DNA of 12,242 nt, taken from NCBI GenBank assembly GCA_946886125.1, contig CAMPHY010000019.1, positions 1-12,242 of the forward strand. The letters are read 5' to 3'. Positions 1-6,508 of the stretch are shown piece after piece; position 1 is the first letter of the stretch; every line of letters begins with the position of its first letter. The position numbers and the translations under genes are program-made. A model generated the notes under the pieces. That model was not told where the DNA came from, ran no database searches, and worked only from the letters and a program-made list of their open reading frames with translations. The DNA is from an uncultured Candidatus Saccharibacteria bacterium (lineage in GTDB: Bacteria > Patescibacteria > Saccharimonadia > Saccharimonadales > UBA6022).

Positions 1-247
1 CTGCCGGGTCGTTAAACTCCAACATAAAGTGGTCAGGATTCTTGCCACGCGAAGTTGGCTTGGCGTAAAACTGAATACGAGCTTCAGCAGGAATAAAGAT
101 TTGCTCGTACGGTGCTTGTCTCCCCATATGAAGAACAAGCTCCTGCTTAACTGTAGTACTAGTCGCGCAGCTGCGACATAAACGTTCGTAGGCTGTATGC
201 GCTACGTGACGTAGCCTCTGTATATCAAGCTCGACGCTGATATCCAA
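1..247 (-). CDS. Unrecognised protein, N-terminal part only (runs off the window)
   Basis: An open frame runs from the window edge up to a TTG at 247-245, giving about 82 residues, cut at its 3' end. It reads like a real protein: a first half with Arg, Cys and His, then a segment starting MGRQAPYEQIFIPAEARIQF and ending FMLEFNDPA. The TTG start is chosen because a GAGGGGG purine run lies 6-7 nt upstream (about 254-260) and an in-frame TGA closes the frame a little further up. The first in-frame ATG is at 127-125 and is the alternative start. It is divergent from the exonuclease III gene, and the 248-355 gap would hold both promoters. I do not recognise the family and infer no function. Confidence 0.55.
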   Translation of the reverse strand, partial: MDISVELDIQRLRHVAHTAYERLCRSCATSTTVKQELVLHMGRQAPYEQIFIPAEARIQFYAKPTSRGKNPDHFMLEFNDPA

Positions 248-340
248 GGTGAGACCCCCTCGACTCGTTGATGACGTGCATCATTTTGACACAACAAGAT
301 GTATTATATCCCTCGTATCAACTATGTCAATTGTAGAATT

Positions 341-355
341 TGCTATACTTACTGT
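341..355 (+). promoter_or_regulatory. Extended -10 promoter of the xth gene, predicted leaderless start
   Basis: TGc followed by TATACT (344-349) matches an extended -10 element. Only six bases separate it from the ATG at 356, so a start site about 7 nt after the -10 would fall on the A of the ATG. No Shine-Dalgarno sequence is possible in that space. No convincing -35 is seen at the normal spacing. A TTGACA at 286-291 is too far away to pair with this -10. Confidence 0.6.
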
Positions 356-1153
356 ATGAAGATTTACTCGTGGAATGTGAACGGAATTCGTTCGGTGGTA
401 AACAAAGGAACATTTCAGACTTTCGTCTCTAAGGAACAGCCTGATATTATTTGCTTGCAAGAAACAAAGGCAAAAGAAGGACAAGCTGACATTGATCTTC
501 CTGGCTACCATGAATACTGGAATAGTGCCGACAAAGCCGGTTACAGCGGTACGGCTATTTTCAGTAAAGTAAAACCACTATCAGTCATTAACGGCTTTAC
601 TGACACTATCTCCGAACAATATGGTCTTAAGAACGACAGTTATGGCGACCCAAATGCCGAGGGTCGGGTAATTAGCGCTGAATTTGAAGAATTCTATGTT
701 GTCACCGTCTACACTCCTAATAGTAAAGGTGATTTGAGCCGCTTGTCGCTCCGTGACGAGCAGTGGGATCCGGCTTTTTTGGCGCACGTGCAACAATTAG
801 AAACATTAAAGCCTGTTATTTTCTGTGGAGACTTAAATGTTGCCCATACTGAAGACGATCTAGCAAACCCAAAACCGAATGTTGGTAAGCATGGGTTTAC
901 CGATGAAGAGCGAGCTGGGTTTCAGAAATTTCTCGACGCTGGTTTCATAGACACGTTTCGCTTGTTTACAAAAGGCAATGGCCACTATAGCTGGTGGACA
1001 CACTGGGCGAACTCCCGTGCTCGCAATGTAGGGTGGCGGATAGATTATTTTCTTGTATCTCGCAGTCTACAGGATCGAATAAAACGCGCGCGTATTCATG
1101 CTGACATTATGGGTTCAGACCACTGTCCGGTTAGTATTGAGTTAGGGGAGTAA
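356..1153 (+). CDS. xth: Exodeoxyribonuclease III / AP endonuclease
   Basis: Predicted Mg-dependent exonuclease III-family enzyme (endonuclease/exonuclease/phosphatase fold) that cuts the backbone at abasic sites and trims 3' blocked ends in base excision repair. The 265 residues match the family length. Motifs in order: WNVNGIR (residues 6-12, metal-binding Asn7), LQETK with catalytic Glu36, YTPNS in the middle, GDLN with Asp159 and Asn161, a WRIDYF segment, and the closing SDH with catalytic His256. The frame extends 19 codons further upstream to 299. I start at 356 because homology begins there (MKIYSWN) and because an extended -10 at 341-349 would put the transcript start on this ATG. The stop abuts the GTG of the NUDIX gene, so the two are probably translationally coupled. 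The name follows the family; xthA or exoA are equivalent symbols. Confidence 0.95.
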   Translation: MKIYSWNVNGIRSVVNKGTFQTFVSKEQPDIICLQETKAKEGQADIDLPGYHEYWNSADKAGYSGTAIFSKVKPLSVINGFTDTISEQYGLKNDSYGDPNAEGRVISAEFEEFYVVTVYTPNSKGDLSRLSLRDEQWDPAFLAHVQQLETLKPVIFCGDLNVAHTEDDLANPKPNVGKHGFTDEERAGFQKFLDAGFIDTFRLFTKGNGHYSWWTHWANSRARNVGWRIDYFLVSRSLQDRIKRARIHADIMGSDHCPVSIELGE

Positions 1154-1663
1154 GTGAAAAATAAATACTGTACGTTACTATTTTTACGAAAAGACGATCA
1201 AATACTCCTCGCCATGAAAAAAAGAGGATTTGGTTCTGGCCGCTACAACGGAGTCGGCGGTAAAATCGAACCAGGAGAAACCATTGAACAAGCTTTAATA
1301 CGTGAGTGCCAGGAAGAAATTGGTGTGACGCCGACGAGCTATCAAAAGTGTGCCGAACACGACTTTTTGATGGATAGCGATACCGCCCAGCCGTGGCACA
1401 TGTACGTACATACTTACATCACCACTAAGTGGGACGGTGAACCCGTTGAAACCGAAGAGATGGCGCCACAATGGTTTACGCTCCCTGACATACCATACGA
1501 AAACATGTGGCAAGATGATGCCTATTGGCTTCCGCAAGTCCTAGCTGGGCAGAACGTCAGCGCTAGCTACACCTTTTCAGCTGACGAAAGGATGCTGACA
1601 CATACCGTCAACATCGTTGAAGCACTCCCAGAGGATATTCCTTGGCATAAGACTGCCAGATAG
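1154..1663 (+). CDS. MTH1-like NUDIX hydrolase (8-oxo-dGTP / oxidised purine dNTP diphosphatase)
   Basis: Predicted to hydrolyse oxidised purine nucleoside triphosphates to monophosphates, keeping 8-oxo-G out of DNA. The 169-residue protein has a full Nudix box: Gly36, Glu42, then REcqEEiGV at 50-58. Outside the box it resembles MTH1/NUDT1 rather than MutT: MKKRGFGSGRYNG before the box, and MWQDDAYWLP at 118-127. In that segment Trp119, Asp121 and Asp122 correspond to human MTH1 Trp117, Asp119 and Asp120, which bind the oxidised base. The GTG start follows the xth stop codon directly, and GGGGAG at 1145-1150 serves as ribosome site. The pairing with an AP endonuclease supports an oxidative-damage role. 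Substrate range (8-oxo-dGTP versus 2-OH-dATP) cannot be read from sequence. About 15-20 residues at the C-terminus extend beyond the usual MTH1 length. Confidence 0.9.
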   Translation: MKNKYCTLLFLRKDDQILLAMKKRGFGSGRYNGVGGKIEPGETIEQALIRECQEEIGVTPTSYQKCAEHDFLMDSDTAQPWHMYVHTYITTKWDGEPVETEEMAPQWFTLPDIPYENMWQDDAYWLPQVLAGQNVSASYTFSADERMLTHTVNIVEALPEDIPWHKTAR

Positions 1664-1697
1664 TCGTCATTAAACCTAAACATAACGAGCTATACGC

Positions 1698-2501
1698 TTG
1701 AGAAAGACAATATCCGTGGACACTTCATACTGGCACAAACAAACCACCACTAAACCACTTTTTCCAGACATTGAGTGGAGTAAACCAGAGCAGCGCTCAC
1801 AAGCAGGACGCCTAGGTATTATTGGCGGCAATAAACTTGGCTTTGCTGGCGTCGCAGAAGCATATGGCACCGCCCTTACCGCTGGAGTCGGTGAAGTCCG
1901 CGTACTCCTGCCTGACGTCTTAAAAAAGACCATACCTACAACTATTACCGATACACTATTTGGCGCTACTAACCCCTCAGGAAGCCTTGCTAAGGCAGCT
2001 GAACCTGAGCTCCATGCATTAAGCGAATGGGCAAGTGGCATACTCATGGTCGGTGATGCAGGACGCAACAGTGAGACAGCCATTACCTACGAAAATTTTC
2101 TCCATACTCACCAGGGACCGCTTACGATTACACGCGATGCGGTTGACCTTCTAAAAAATAGTGCGAGCACATTAATAGAACGCCCCGATACACTGCTCGT
2201 TATTTCATTTGCTCAGGCCCAAAAATTACTCCAAAGTGTTTACTATCCAAAAATGCTCACATTCAGCATGCAACTTGCTCAGTTTGTTGATACGATGCAT
2301 AAATTTACCATCAGCTATCCCGTTAACCTCATGGTACTCCATAAGGACCATATTGTTGTTGCACACGCCGGGAAGGTAGTCACCACTGAATGGAGTAATC
2401 CGATGGCTATCTGGCGCGGCCAAACTGCGGCGAGGGCCGCGAGTTATTGGCTTTGGCACCCTTCTAAGCCGCTCGAGGCAGCGAGCGCAAGTCTCGTATA
2501 A
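1698..2501 (+). CDS. NAD(P)H-hydrate dehydratase-fold protein (NnrD/YjeF C-terminal-like), probably inactive
   Basis: The N-terminal part has the opening signature of the ADP/ATP-dependent NAD(P)HX dehydratase (ribokinase-like) family: AGRLGIIGGNKLGFAGVAEA, then ALTAGVGEVRVLLPD (about residues 37-75). Spacing of later elements also fits, for example DAVDLL in place of the DAD.L strand. The two signatures that define catalysis are missing. TPHPGE is replaced by ISFAQA (about residues 156-161), and the C-terminal GxGDxLaG loop is replaced by a PMAIWRGQTAARAASYW segment. The 267 residues are near full domain length, so this is divergence, not truncation. Start is uncertain: TTG at 1698 or GTG at 1716 with AGAAAG upstream. 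It lies 34 nt after the NUDIX gene and may share its transcript. It may be a non-catalytic nucleotide-binding relative or have a changed substrate. Fold assignment is fairly firm; function is open. Confidence 0.7.
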   Translation: MRKTISVDTSYWHKQTTTKPLFPDIEWSKPEQRSQAGRLGIIGGNKLGFAGVAEAYGTALTAGVGEVRVLLPDVLKKTIPTTITDTLFGATNPSGSLAKAAEPELHALSEWASGILMVGDAGRNSETAITYENFLHTHQGPLTITRDAVDLLKNSASTLIERPDTLLVISFAQAQKLLQSVYYPKMLTFSMQLAQFVDTMHKFTISYPVNLMVLHKDHIVVAHAGKVVTTEWSNPMAIWRGQTAARAASYWLWHPSKPLEAASASLV

Positions 2502-2503
2502 TA

Positions 2504-2532
2504 TTTACTCTGTAACACATATATTATATAGT
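2504..2532 (+). promoter_or_regulatory. Promoter of the 2541 gene
   Basis: TTTACT (2504-2509) as -35, a 17-bp spacer, and TATAGT (2527-2532) as -10. Eight bases separate the -10 from the ATG at 2541, so the message would be leaderless or carry a one-base leader. There is no Shine-Dalgarno: the region before the ATG is AT-rich. A TATAAT at 2497-2502 overlaps the upstream stop codon and could be a second, weaker -10. Confidence 0.5.
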
Positions 2533-2540
2533 ACATAAAT

Positions 2541-3338
2541 ATGCCCGAGCATCCCCATGGCCGCGATCGCTACCTAGAGCTTCCCAAATCTTACGGAGAA
2601 GTCGATTTTGACACCCTCTTGTCGTACGCTCGAAAATACGAGTTAGACGAACAAGAAGCCGCCAGCGTTCCTACCAAAGCAACGTTTGCTAATCGTGCCG
2701 CTTCAGCATTCATAGAAGCCGCCCTAGTTCTTGATGACCCCCTACACGATCATGACGACTATCGACTCGGTTTACTTGACGATGGTCAGGCAGCTTTTGA
2801 AAGAGTCATAGGATACGAGAATACACTTTTAGAAACAGGCCAAAAGAGTCCTGATGATCAGGAGGCTGTACTAAGAGCAGATCTACATGCGGCGTTTTAC
2901 AATGTCTATGGTGACATGATTTGCGGCGAGCTCACAGAAGACACGAAGCAGGAACTAATCGGCTATCTAAATAAACAAATTCATCTTACGGATCGTTTAT
3001 ATCGCGACTTGAGGGGGTATCATGGGTATATGCGAAAAAAGCTCTCTGGCTTAAATAGCGAACTGAGACTTTTGCTTGATAGTTGGCAAAAATACCAGAT
3101 TAGAGGTGATACCATCGCCATACCGGCCTCTGACCGCGGTGATAACGGCGTGCATAACAAAACCAAAACACACGATATTGCTTATTTGACGCAATTACCA
3201 GATTCAACATTTGAACTCACTGGGAATGAAGAAGTGAAAACTAAATCTCAATTCTTACAAAATAATCTTGGCTACCTCATCCGCTACGACAGTTCAATTG
3301 CTACCGTCGATAAAAGCGGTACGATTACTCGCTACTGA
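2541..3338 (+). CDS. Unrecognised soluble protein, 265 aa
   Basis: I do not recognise a family. The protein has no signal peptide and no membrane segment. Residues 1-180 look mainly helical and acidic (for example DDPLHDHDDYRLGLLDDGQ), including a stretch where Leu, Tyr and charged residues alternate as in amphipathic helices. The last 80 residues differ, with IAIPASDRGDNGVHN and THDIAYLTQLPDSTFEL, and look more beta-rich. It begins at an ATG 8 nt after a -10 with no ribosome site. Its stop is a TGA, with a TAG eight codons further on, which argues that TGA is a stop in this organism. It sits alone between the repair operon and a tRNA-Leu on the other strand. Normal codon use and intact length support a real gene. 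Confidence 0.75.
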   Translation: MPEHPHGRDRYLELPKSYGEVDFDTLLSYARKYELDEQEAASVPTKATFANRAASAFIEAALVLDDPLHDHDDYRLGLLDDGQAAFERVIGYENTLLETGQKSPDDQEAVLRADLHAAFYNVYGDMICGELTEDTKQELIGYLNKQIHLTDRLYRDLRGYHGYMRKKLSGLNSELRLLLDSWQKYQIRGDTIAIPASDRGDNGVHNKTKTHDIAYLTQLPDSTFELTGNEEVKTKSQFLQNNLGYLIRYDSSIATVDKSGTITRY

Positions 3339-3383
3339 GCCTACTGGGTGTTTTTCCTCTAGTGGTGACACTACAGCAAATGC

Positions 3384-3405
3384 AAAAACCTCAACTTTCG
3401 CTGAG
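3384..3405 (-). terminator. Intrinsic terminator of tRNA-Leu
   Basis: Read on the minus strand, CTCAGC and GTTGAG pair over 6 bp (one G-U) around a GAAA tetraloop, followed by G and TTTTT (3388-3384). It lies about 30 nt downstream of the tRNA 3' end on the same strand. The plus strand has no T-run after the hairpin, so it should work in one direction only. Confidence 0.8.
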
Positions 3406-3424
3406 ATATATTCAATCCATCGAA

Positions 3425-3540
3425 TTTTTTAACAACTGGTACCGCGAACCGGACTTGAACCGGTACGAGCGTAATGCTCACAAGATTTTGAGTCTAGCGT
3501 GTCTACCAATTCCACCATCGCGGCACAAGTTGTTAAAAAA
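3425..3540 (-). repeat. Perfect 13-bp inverted repeat bracketing tRNA-Leu
   Basis: TTTTTTAACAACT (3425-3437) and AGTTGTTAAAAAA (3528-3540) are exact reverse complements. The inner edge of the left arm is the last A of the encoded CCA; the right arm ends three bases before the tRNA 5' end. In the precursor transcript the 5' leader would therefore pair with the 3' trailer and extend the acceptor stem by 13 bp across a small internal loop. It could shape end processing by RNase P and 3' nucleases. No transposase or direct repeats accompany it. Confidence 0.8.
3437..3524 (-). tRNA. tRNA-Leu (anticodon CAA)
   Basis: An 88-nt class II tRNA read on the minus strand, with CCA encoded. The acceptor stem GCCGCGA/TCGCGGT has 7 bp with a G-U first pair, and the discriminator is A, as expected for leucine. 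The D arm contains GGTAGA, and the anticodon loop CTCAAAA gives CAA at 3490-3488, reading UUG. The long variable arm pairs GAGC with GCTC, and the T arm is ACCGG-TTCAAGT-CCGGT. The anticodon stem CTAGA/TCTTG carries one U-U mismatch at its second pair. It is the only gene on this strand between 248 and 4893, with its own promoter and terminator. Confidence 0.95.
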
Positions 3541-3557
3541 GTGTCTGTAACTCCACC

Positions 3558-3563
3558 ATTATA
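3558..3563 (-). promoter_or_regulatory. -10 element for tRNA-Leu
   Basis: TATAAT on the minus strand, preceded by TGCAT, about 34 bases before the tRNA 5' end. This predicts a leader of roughly 27 nt that includes the right arm of the inverted repeat. No clear -35 is seen at 16-18 bp. The site lies in an ATTATAAT palindrome, so the same bases also read as a -10 on the plus strand. Confidence 0.5.
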
Positions 3564-3630
3564 ATGCATGACATAGCGTCACTTTATCCACTATCCTTAC
3601 AGGCCGGTAGTGGTTGTCACCAATGTATTG

Positions 3631-3650
3631 TACAATAGATCGTAATAGGA
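3631..3650 (+). promoter_or_regulatory. -10 element and ribosome site of the sortase gene
   Basis: TACAAT (3631-3636), preceded by TTG, is a likely -10. AGGA at 3647-3650 lies 8 nt before the ATG at 3659. This ribosome site favours 3659 over an upstream in-frame ATG at 3614, which lies before the -10. Unlike several other genes here, this one would have a short leader with a weak Shine-Dalgarno. Confidence 0.45.
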
Positions 3651-3658
3651 ATCTATAT

Positions 3659-4885
3659 ATGAAGCCAGATGAGAATAATGATACCCGACCTAGCTCGCCA
3701 CTGATACCGCAGCGGTCTTTTCTCACTCCATCAGACGCCGGCCGCGCCCAGCGACAATCAGCCCAAACCGCTGCCGCTCAGCTAGTGCGCGATCAGATCA
3801 ACCACCTATATGATGGCAACACGACAACCCCGACCCCTCAAACCACACCGCATTATGAGACGACAACAGAAACTCAAGCATCGTTGACAGTTCAGAATCC
3901 TTACGCACGAACCCACACAGACACGCCAGAGCCCCAAGCTGAACAATGGAAGCAATACCATAGCGCTTGGCAACAGTATTACCAGAAATACTACGAACGC
4001 TACTATATCGGGCAACTACACCAAGCGCAGCAACAAGGCGACAAACAGCAGACTGCAACTCAAAGTGTGCAAGGGTCTGAAGAGGTTAGTCGAGATGAAG
4101 CCCTCTACGACCTACGGAATCATTTGCGTCAAAAAGTCACAAGCTCTGCCAAACAGGCACGGAACAGCCGCCATTTCGTTCCTGTTACCGCCGCTCTGAG
4201 CGTTGCGTTAATCTTTTGCTTCCTGCAATATAACCGTGTTCTATTTGCTAACGTACAGGCCTATATTATGCCGGGAAATATTGAACCTCAAAATATCATT
4301 GTAGATCCTAATGCAGCTGTTGAGATTAGTAATGAGCCCAAGCTTATTATTCCGAAAATAAATGTCGACGTGCCAGTTGTATATGGTGTCGGTAATGACC
4401 ACGACTCACAGATGGAAGCAATGGAAAGTGGTGTTGCTCACTTTAGTATTCCAGGTGCAAGCAGTGTACCCGGTCAAGTGGGGAACACTGTCATCGCCGG
4501 TCACTCAAGTAACGATTTATTTGACTCAGGAGACTACAAATTTATTTTTGCCCAAAATGAAAAGCTGGTTGAAGGCGACACTATCTACACTCATTACCAA
4601 GGAAAACGTTACACCTACACAGTGACGTCTAAGGAAGTCGTTATGCCAACTGAAGTTGATAAGTTAGTCTATCCAACCGACAAGCCAATGCTAACACTTA
4701 TTAGCTGCGTTCCTCTCGGCACCGCTCTCAAGCGACTTCTCATTACTGCAGAGCAGGTAAGTCCTGCACCAAATAAAGCCGAAACGGCACCAGAATCAAA
4801 CAACGACAAACCTACACCGACTACTGCAGCAATCCCTGGCAACTCGCCGACACTATTTGAGCGTATATTCGGACTTGGTGATTAA
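3659..4885 (+). CDS. Sortase with long Gln/Tyr-rich cytoplasmic N-terminus
   Basis: Membrane-anchored cysteine transpeptidase predicted to join surface proteins to the cell envelope or to each other. The catalytic domain spans about residues 215-372. It holds TVIAGHSS with catalytic His282, LTLISC with Cys350, and LKRLLI with Arg359, nine residues after the Cys; the pattern is closest to class D/E sortases. One membrane helix lies at about 174-192. The first 170 residues are cytoplasmic, rich in Thr, Gln and Pro, and include a repeated Tyr-Tyr pattern (QQYYQKYYERYY) flanked by Gln runs. After the domain a Pro/Thr/Asn linker ends in LFERIFGLGD. No LPxTG-type substrate is encoded in this window. 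Start 3659 has AGGA upstream; a 15-codon longer frame from 3614 is less likely. It converges with the PEGA gene, with only 8 nt between the stops and no hairpin. Confidence 0.92.
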   Translation: MKPDENNDTRPSSPLIPQRSFLTPSDAGRAQRQSAQTAAAQLVRDQINHLYDGNTTTPTPQTTPHYETTTETQASLTVQNPYARTHTDTPEPQAEQWKQYHSAWQQYYQKYYERYYIGQLHQAQQQGDKQQTATQSVQGSEEVSRDEALYDLRNHLRQKVTSSAKQARNSRHFVPVTAALSVALIFCFLQYNRVLFANVQAYIMPGNIEPQNIIVDPNAAVEISNEPKLIIPKINVDVPVVYGVGNDHDSQMEAMESGVAHFSIPGASSVPGQVGNTVIAGHSSNDLFDSGDYKFIFAQNEKLVEGDTIYTHYQGKRYTYTVTSKEVVMPTEVDKLVYPTDKPMLTLISCVPLGTALKRLLITAEQVSPAPNKAETAPESNNDKPTPTTAAIPGNSPTLFERIFGLGD

Positions 4886-4893
4886 ACAATTAT

Positions 4894-6363
4894 TTACAAG
4901 ATCAACTTAACGCGCTGCAACTGAAAACCATCCTCAGTCTTACCAATGCTGTAGAGAAATTCGTTGTTAGTACTCAGTGTGGCATCAAAGCCCGGTACGA
5001 CATCATTAATCATATGCTGATTAGCACCATCGAATTCTCGCATGGCAATCTGACCGCTGCGGTCCGACCAAACATAGTAATTATCAAGCCATTGAAGCTG
5101 GCGAGATGCACCTTCACCAGCGAGCGTCGCTTCTGGCGCGAGGGTCATGCGCTCGAGGTCATAACTCGTAAACCGATCACCTGTCTGCACTAACACGAAG
5201 CGACCATTATCACTGATATCAAGCCACTGTACATCACGCGAAAATTCAAACTCAGCATACAAGCGCAAACTCGTTTTCAGGTCTTCGGGTAGCGTCGGAT
5301 AGTCACCTCGCAGCACTTCAATCTTTTTACCTTCAGCGATCACAACGTAGTCTTGATCAAAATAGCGTGTTGTTGCCACTTCCAAAGACACGTCGGGGTT
5401 CGTCACGGTTCGTAGCACCAGTGGACGCTCGTCACCCTCGGTGACAACACCAACCGTACGCTGCTTTGGCTCATCAGCACTTGGCAGTGTCACATACGAG
5501 ACGGTATTGCTGCCATACAAGCTAAAGCTGTCGACATTTGAAGCAAGCGGTCGGGAAATAGTGCCGTTTAGTAGATCGAGTTTACGTACGTCGCCACCAG
5601 TTTTGGCGTACAGAATTGATCCATTCGTTCCTGAAAGATGCGCTTCATCAATATCAACATTGAGTGACTCACTGACGTTTGTCGTCTCAGTAATATCTTC
5701 AGTGTCAACAACGAGCCATTCGCTGGCATCATCATAGCGATGTTCCACTAGCACATAGCGTCCACTTTGATCCCATTCCATGAGGCGAAATTGGTGATTC
5801 ACCTCAGTTTCTTCAGCCTGGCTATATATATCAGCAGGCAGTGTCAAAGTTTCCTGGGTAACATCTTCACCATCACGTAAATCAAATAACACAAAGCTAG
5901 CGGCACTTGGCGCTGTTTGAGCAATCATAAATCGACCCCCCGGTGAGGCAAGACTATCAGATAAACTATCAACTGAAATAACTGATTCGACAGGTCGTTC
6001 TTTTGGTATAAGACGCGCATAATCAAGCCAGGTGAGTGTACCAGAGGCAATGGTGAGCGACTTACGCCATGTTTCATATCCGTTATCCCACATCACAAAT
6101 TCGTGTGTACCAGGCAGGACTGAGCCTTTTGTTGGAGTATTACCGCTTAATGTCTCACCGTCCACCTCAACCGTTGCGCCATTGGGCACCGTATCATATT
6201 GCATGAAACCAACTTGCGTCAGTTCACCGTCTTTACTATCAAAACGATACCCGAGTAGCAAAAAGACAAGAATAGTAACTAAAAGAATGACCGAGAGAGT
6301 CATAATGCCAGAAACAATAAATCGAGTTGCTATTTGTTTTTTCTTTGACGGGGGATGATACAT
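4894..6363 (-). CDS. PEGA-domain membrane protein with predicted beta-propeller
   Basis: A 489-residue protein with a basic N-terminus (PPSKKK), one membrane helix at about 15-38, then an extracytoplasmic region. Residues about 53-115 form a PEGA-type domain: VPNGATVEVDGE, then TP, a PGTHEF turn and GYETWRKSL. PEGA domains are usually surface-exposed beta modules. The remaining 370 residues are beta-rich with repeated SPGGRFMI, DQSGRYVLV and DNGRFVLV strands that resemble WD40/TolB-like propeller blades (inference from the spaced repeats). There is no lipobox and no catalytic motif. It is divergent from the 6518 gene, and the ATG follows an extended -10 by 9 nt, without a ribosome site. A role as an envelope scaffold or binding protein fits but is not shown. 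Confidence 0.85.
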   Translation of the reverse strand: MYHPPSKKKQIATRFIVSGIMTLSVILLVTILVFLLLGYRFDSKDGELTQVGFMQYDTVPNGATVEVDGETLSGNTPTKGSVLPGTHEFVMWDNGYETWRKSLTIASGTLTWLDYARLIPKERPVESVISVDSLSDSLASPGGRFMIAQTAPSAASFVLFDLRDGEDVTQETLTLPADIYSQAEETEVNHQFRLMEWDQSGRYVLVEHRYDDASEWLVVDTEDITETTNVSESLNVDIDEAHLSGTNGSILYAKTGGDVRKLDLLNGTISRPLASNVDSFSLYGSNTVSYVTLPSADEPKQRTVGVVTEGDERPLVLRTVTNPDVSLEVATTRYFDQDYVVIAEGKKIEVLRGDYPTLPEDLKTSLRLYAEFEFSRDVQWLDISDNGRFVLVQTGDRFTSYDLERMTLAPEATLAGEGASRQLQWLDNYYVWSDRSGQIAMREFDGANQHMINDVVPGFDATLSTNNEFLYSIGKTEDGFQLQRVKLIL

Positions 6364-6372
6364 CTTGTATCT

Positions 6373-6381
6373 AGTATATCA
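6373..6381 (-). promoter_or_regulatory. Extended -10 promoter of the PEGA gene
   Basis: On the minus strand, TGa precedes TATACT (6378-6373), nine bases before the ATG at 6363. A start about 7 nt downstream gives a leader of only 2-3 nt. There is no good -35 at 16-18 bp, so the TGn motif would have to compensate. Confidence 0.6.
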
Positions 6382-6412
6382 AAAATTGTGTGAATTATTT
6401 AACAAATAACTA

Positions 6413-6441
6413 TTGCATAATTTACTTTTTCTCCCTAAGAT
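6413..6441 (+). promoter_or_regulatory. Possible promoter of the 6518 gene
   Basis: TTGCAT (6413-6418) and TAAGAT (6436-6441) are separated by 17 bp; both are only partial matches. CATAAT at 6416-6421 is a competing -10 candidate. Either choice gives a transcript with a 5' leader of about 70-90 nt, the only long leader predicted in the window. Confidence 0.3.
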
Positions 6442-6453
6442 AGTGATAAACAA

Positions 6454-6508
6454 CGCGAGAGCATAAGCATTATGAGTCCAACGTTTAGCTCATCGCGCCA
6501 AAGGGGAG
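6454..6508 (+). promoter_or_regulatory. Structured 5' leader and Shine-Dalgarno before the 6518 gene
   Basis: CGCG at 6454-6457 can pair with CGCG at 6494-6497, enclosing ATGAG (6472-6476) paired with CTCAT (6489-6493). An alternative hairpin, CATAA/TTATG (6462-6466 with 6470-6474, loop GCA), uses the same ATG bases and so competes. GGGGAG (6503-6508) follows, 9 nt before the start codon. A 24-codon frame from the ATG at 6472 overlaps the gene out of frame. Any regulatory function is inference. Confidence 0.3.

Noticed and set aside
299..355. 19-codon N-terminal extension of the exonuclease III frame
   Set aside because: Homology starts at MKIYSWN and the extension contains the -10 element; the 356 ATG is favoured.
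281..511. Minus-strand open frame opposite the start of xth
   Set aside because: It is antisense to a clear gene, its residues show no protein-like pattern, and the better minus-strand frame here ends at 247.
3336..3362. TGA of the 2541 gene as recoded glycine
   Set aside because: Read-through adds only eight residues before a TAG, and all other long frames are free of TGA, so the standard code fits.
3360..3373. TAGTG/CACTA hairpin after the 2541 gene
   Set aside because: Only 5 bp with no T-run after it on the plus strand, so it is not a convincing terminator.
3362..3550. 62-codon plus-strand open frame
   Set aside because: It runs across the tRNA-Leu gene and its terminator on the opposite strand; its apparent protein is translated tRNA sequence.
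4362..4625. 87-codon frame inside the sortase gene
   Set aside because: Same strand, shifted frame, across the conserved catalytic domain; a shadow of the real frame.
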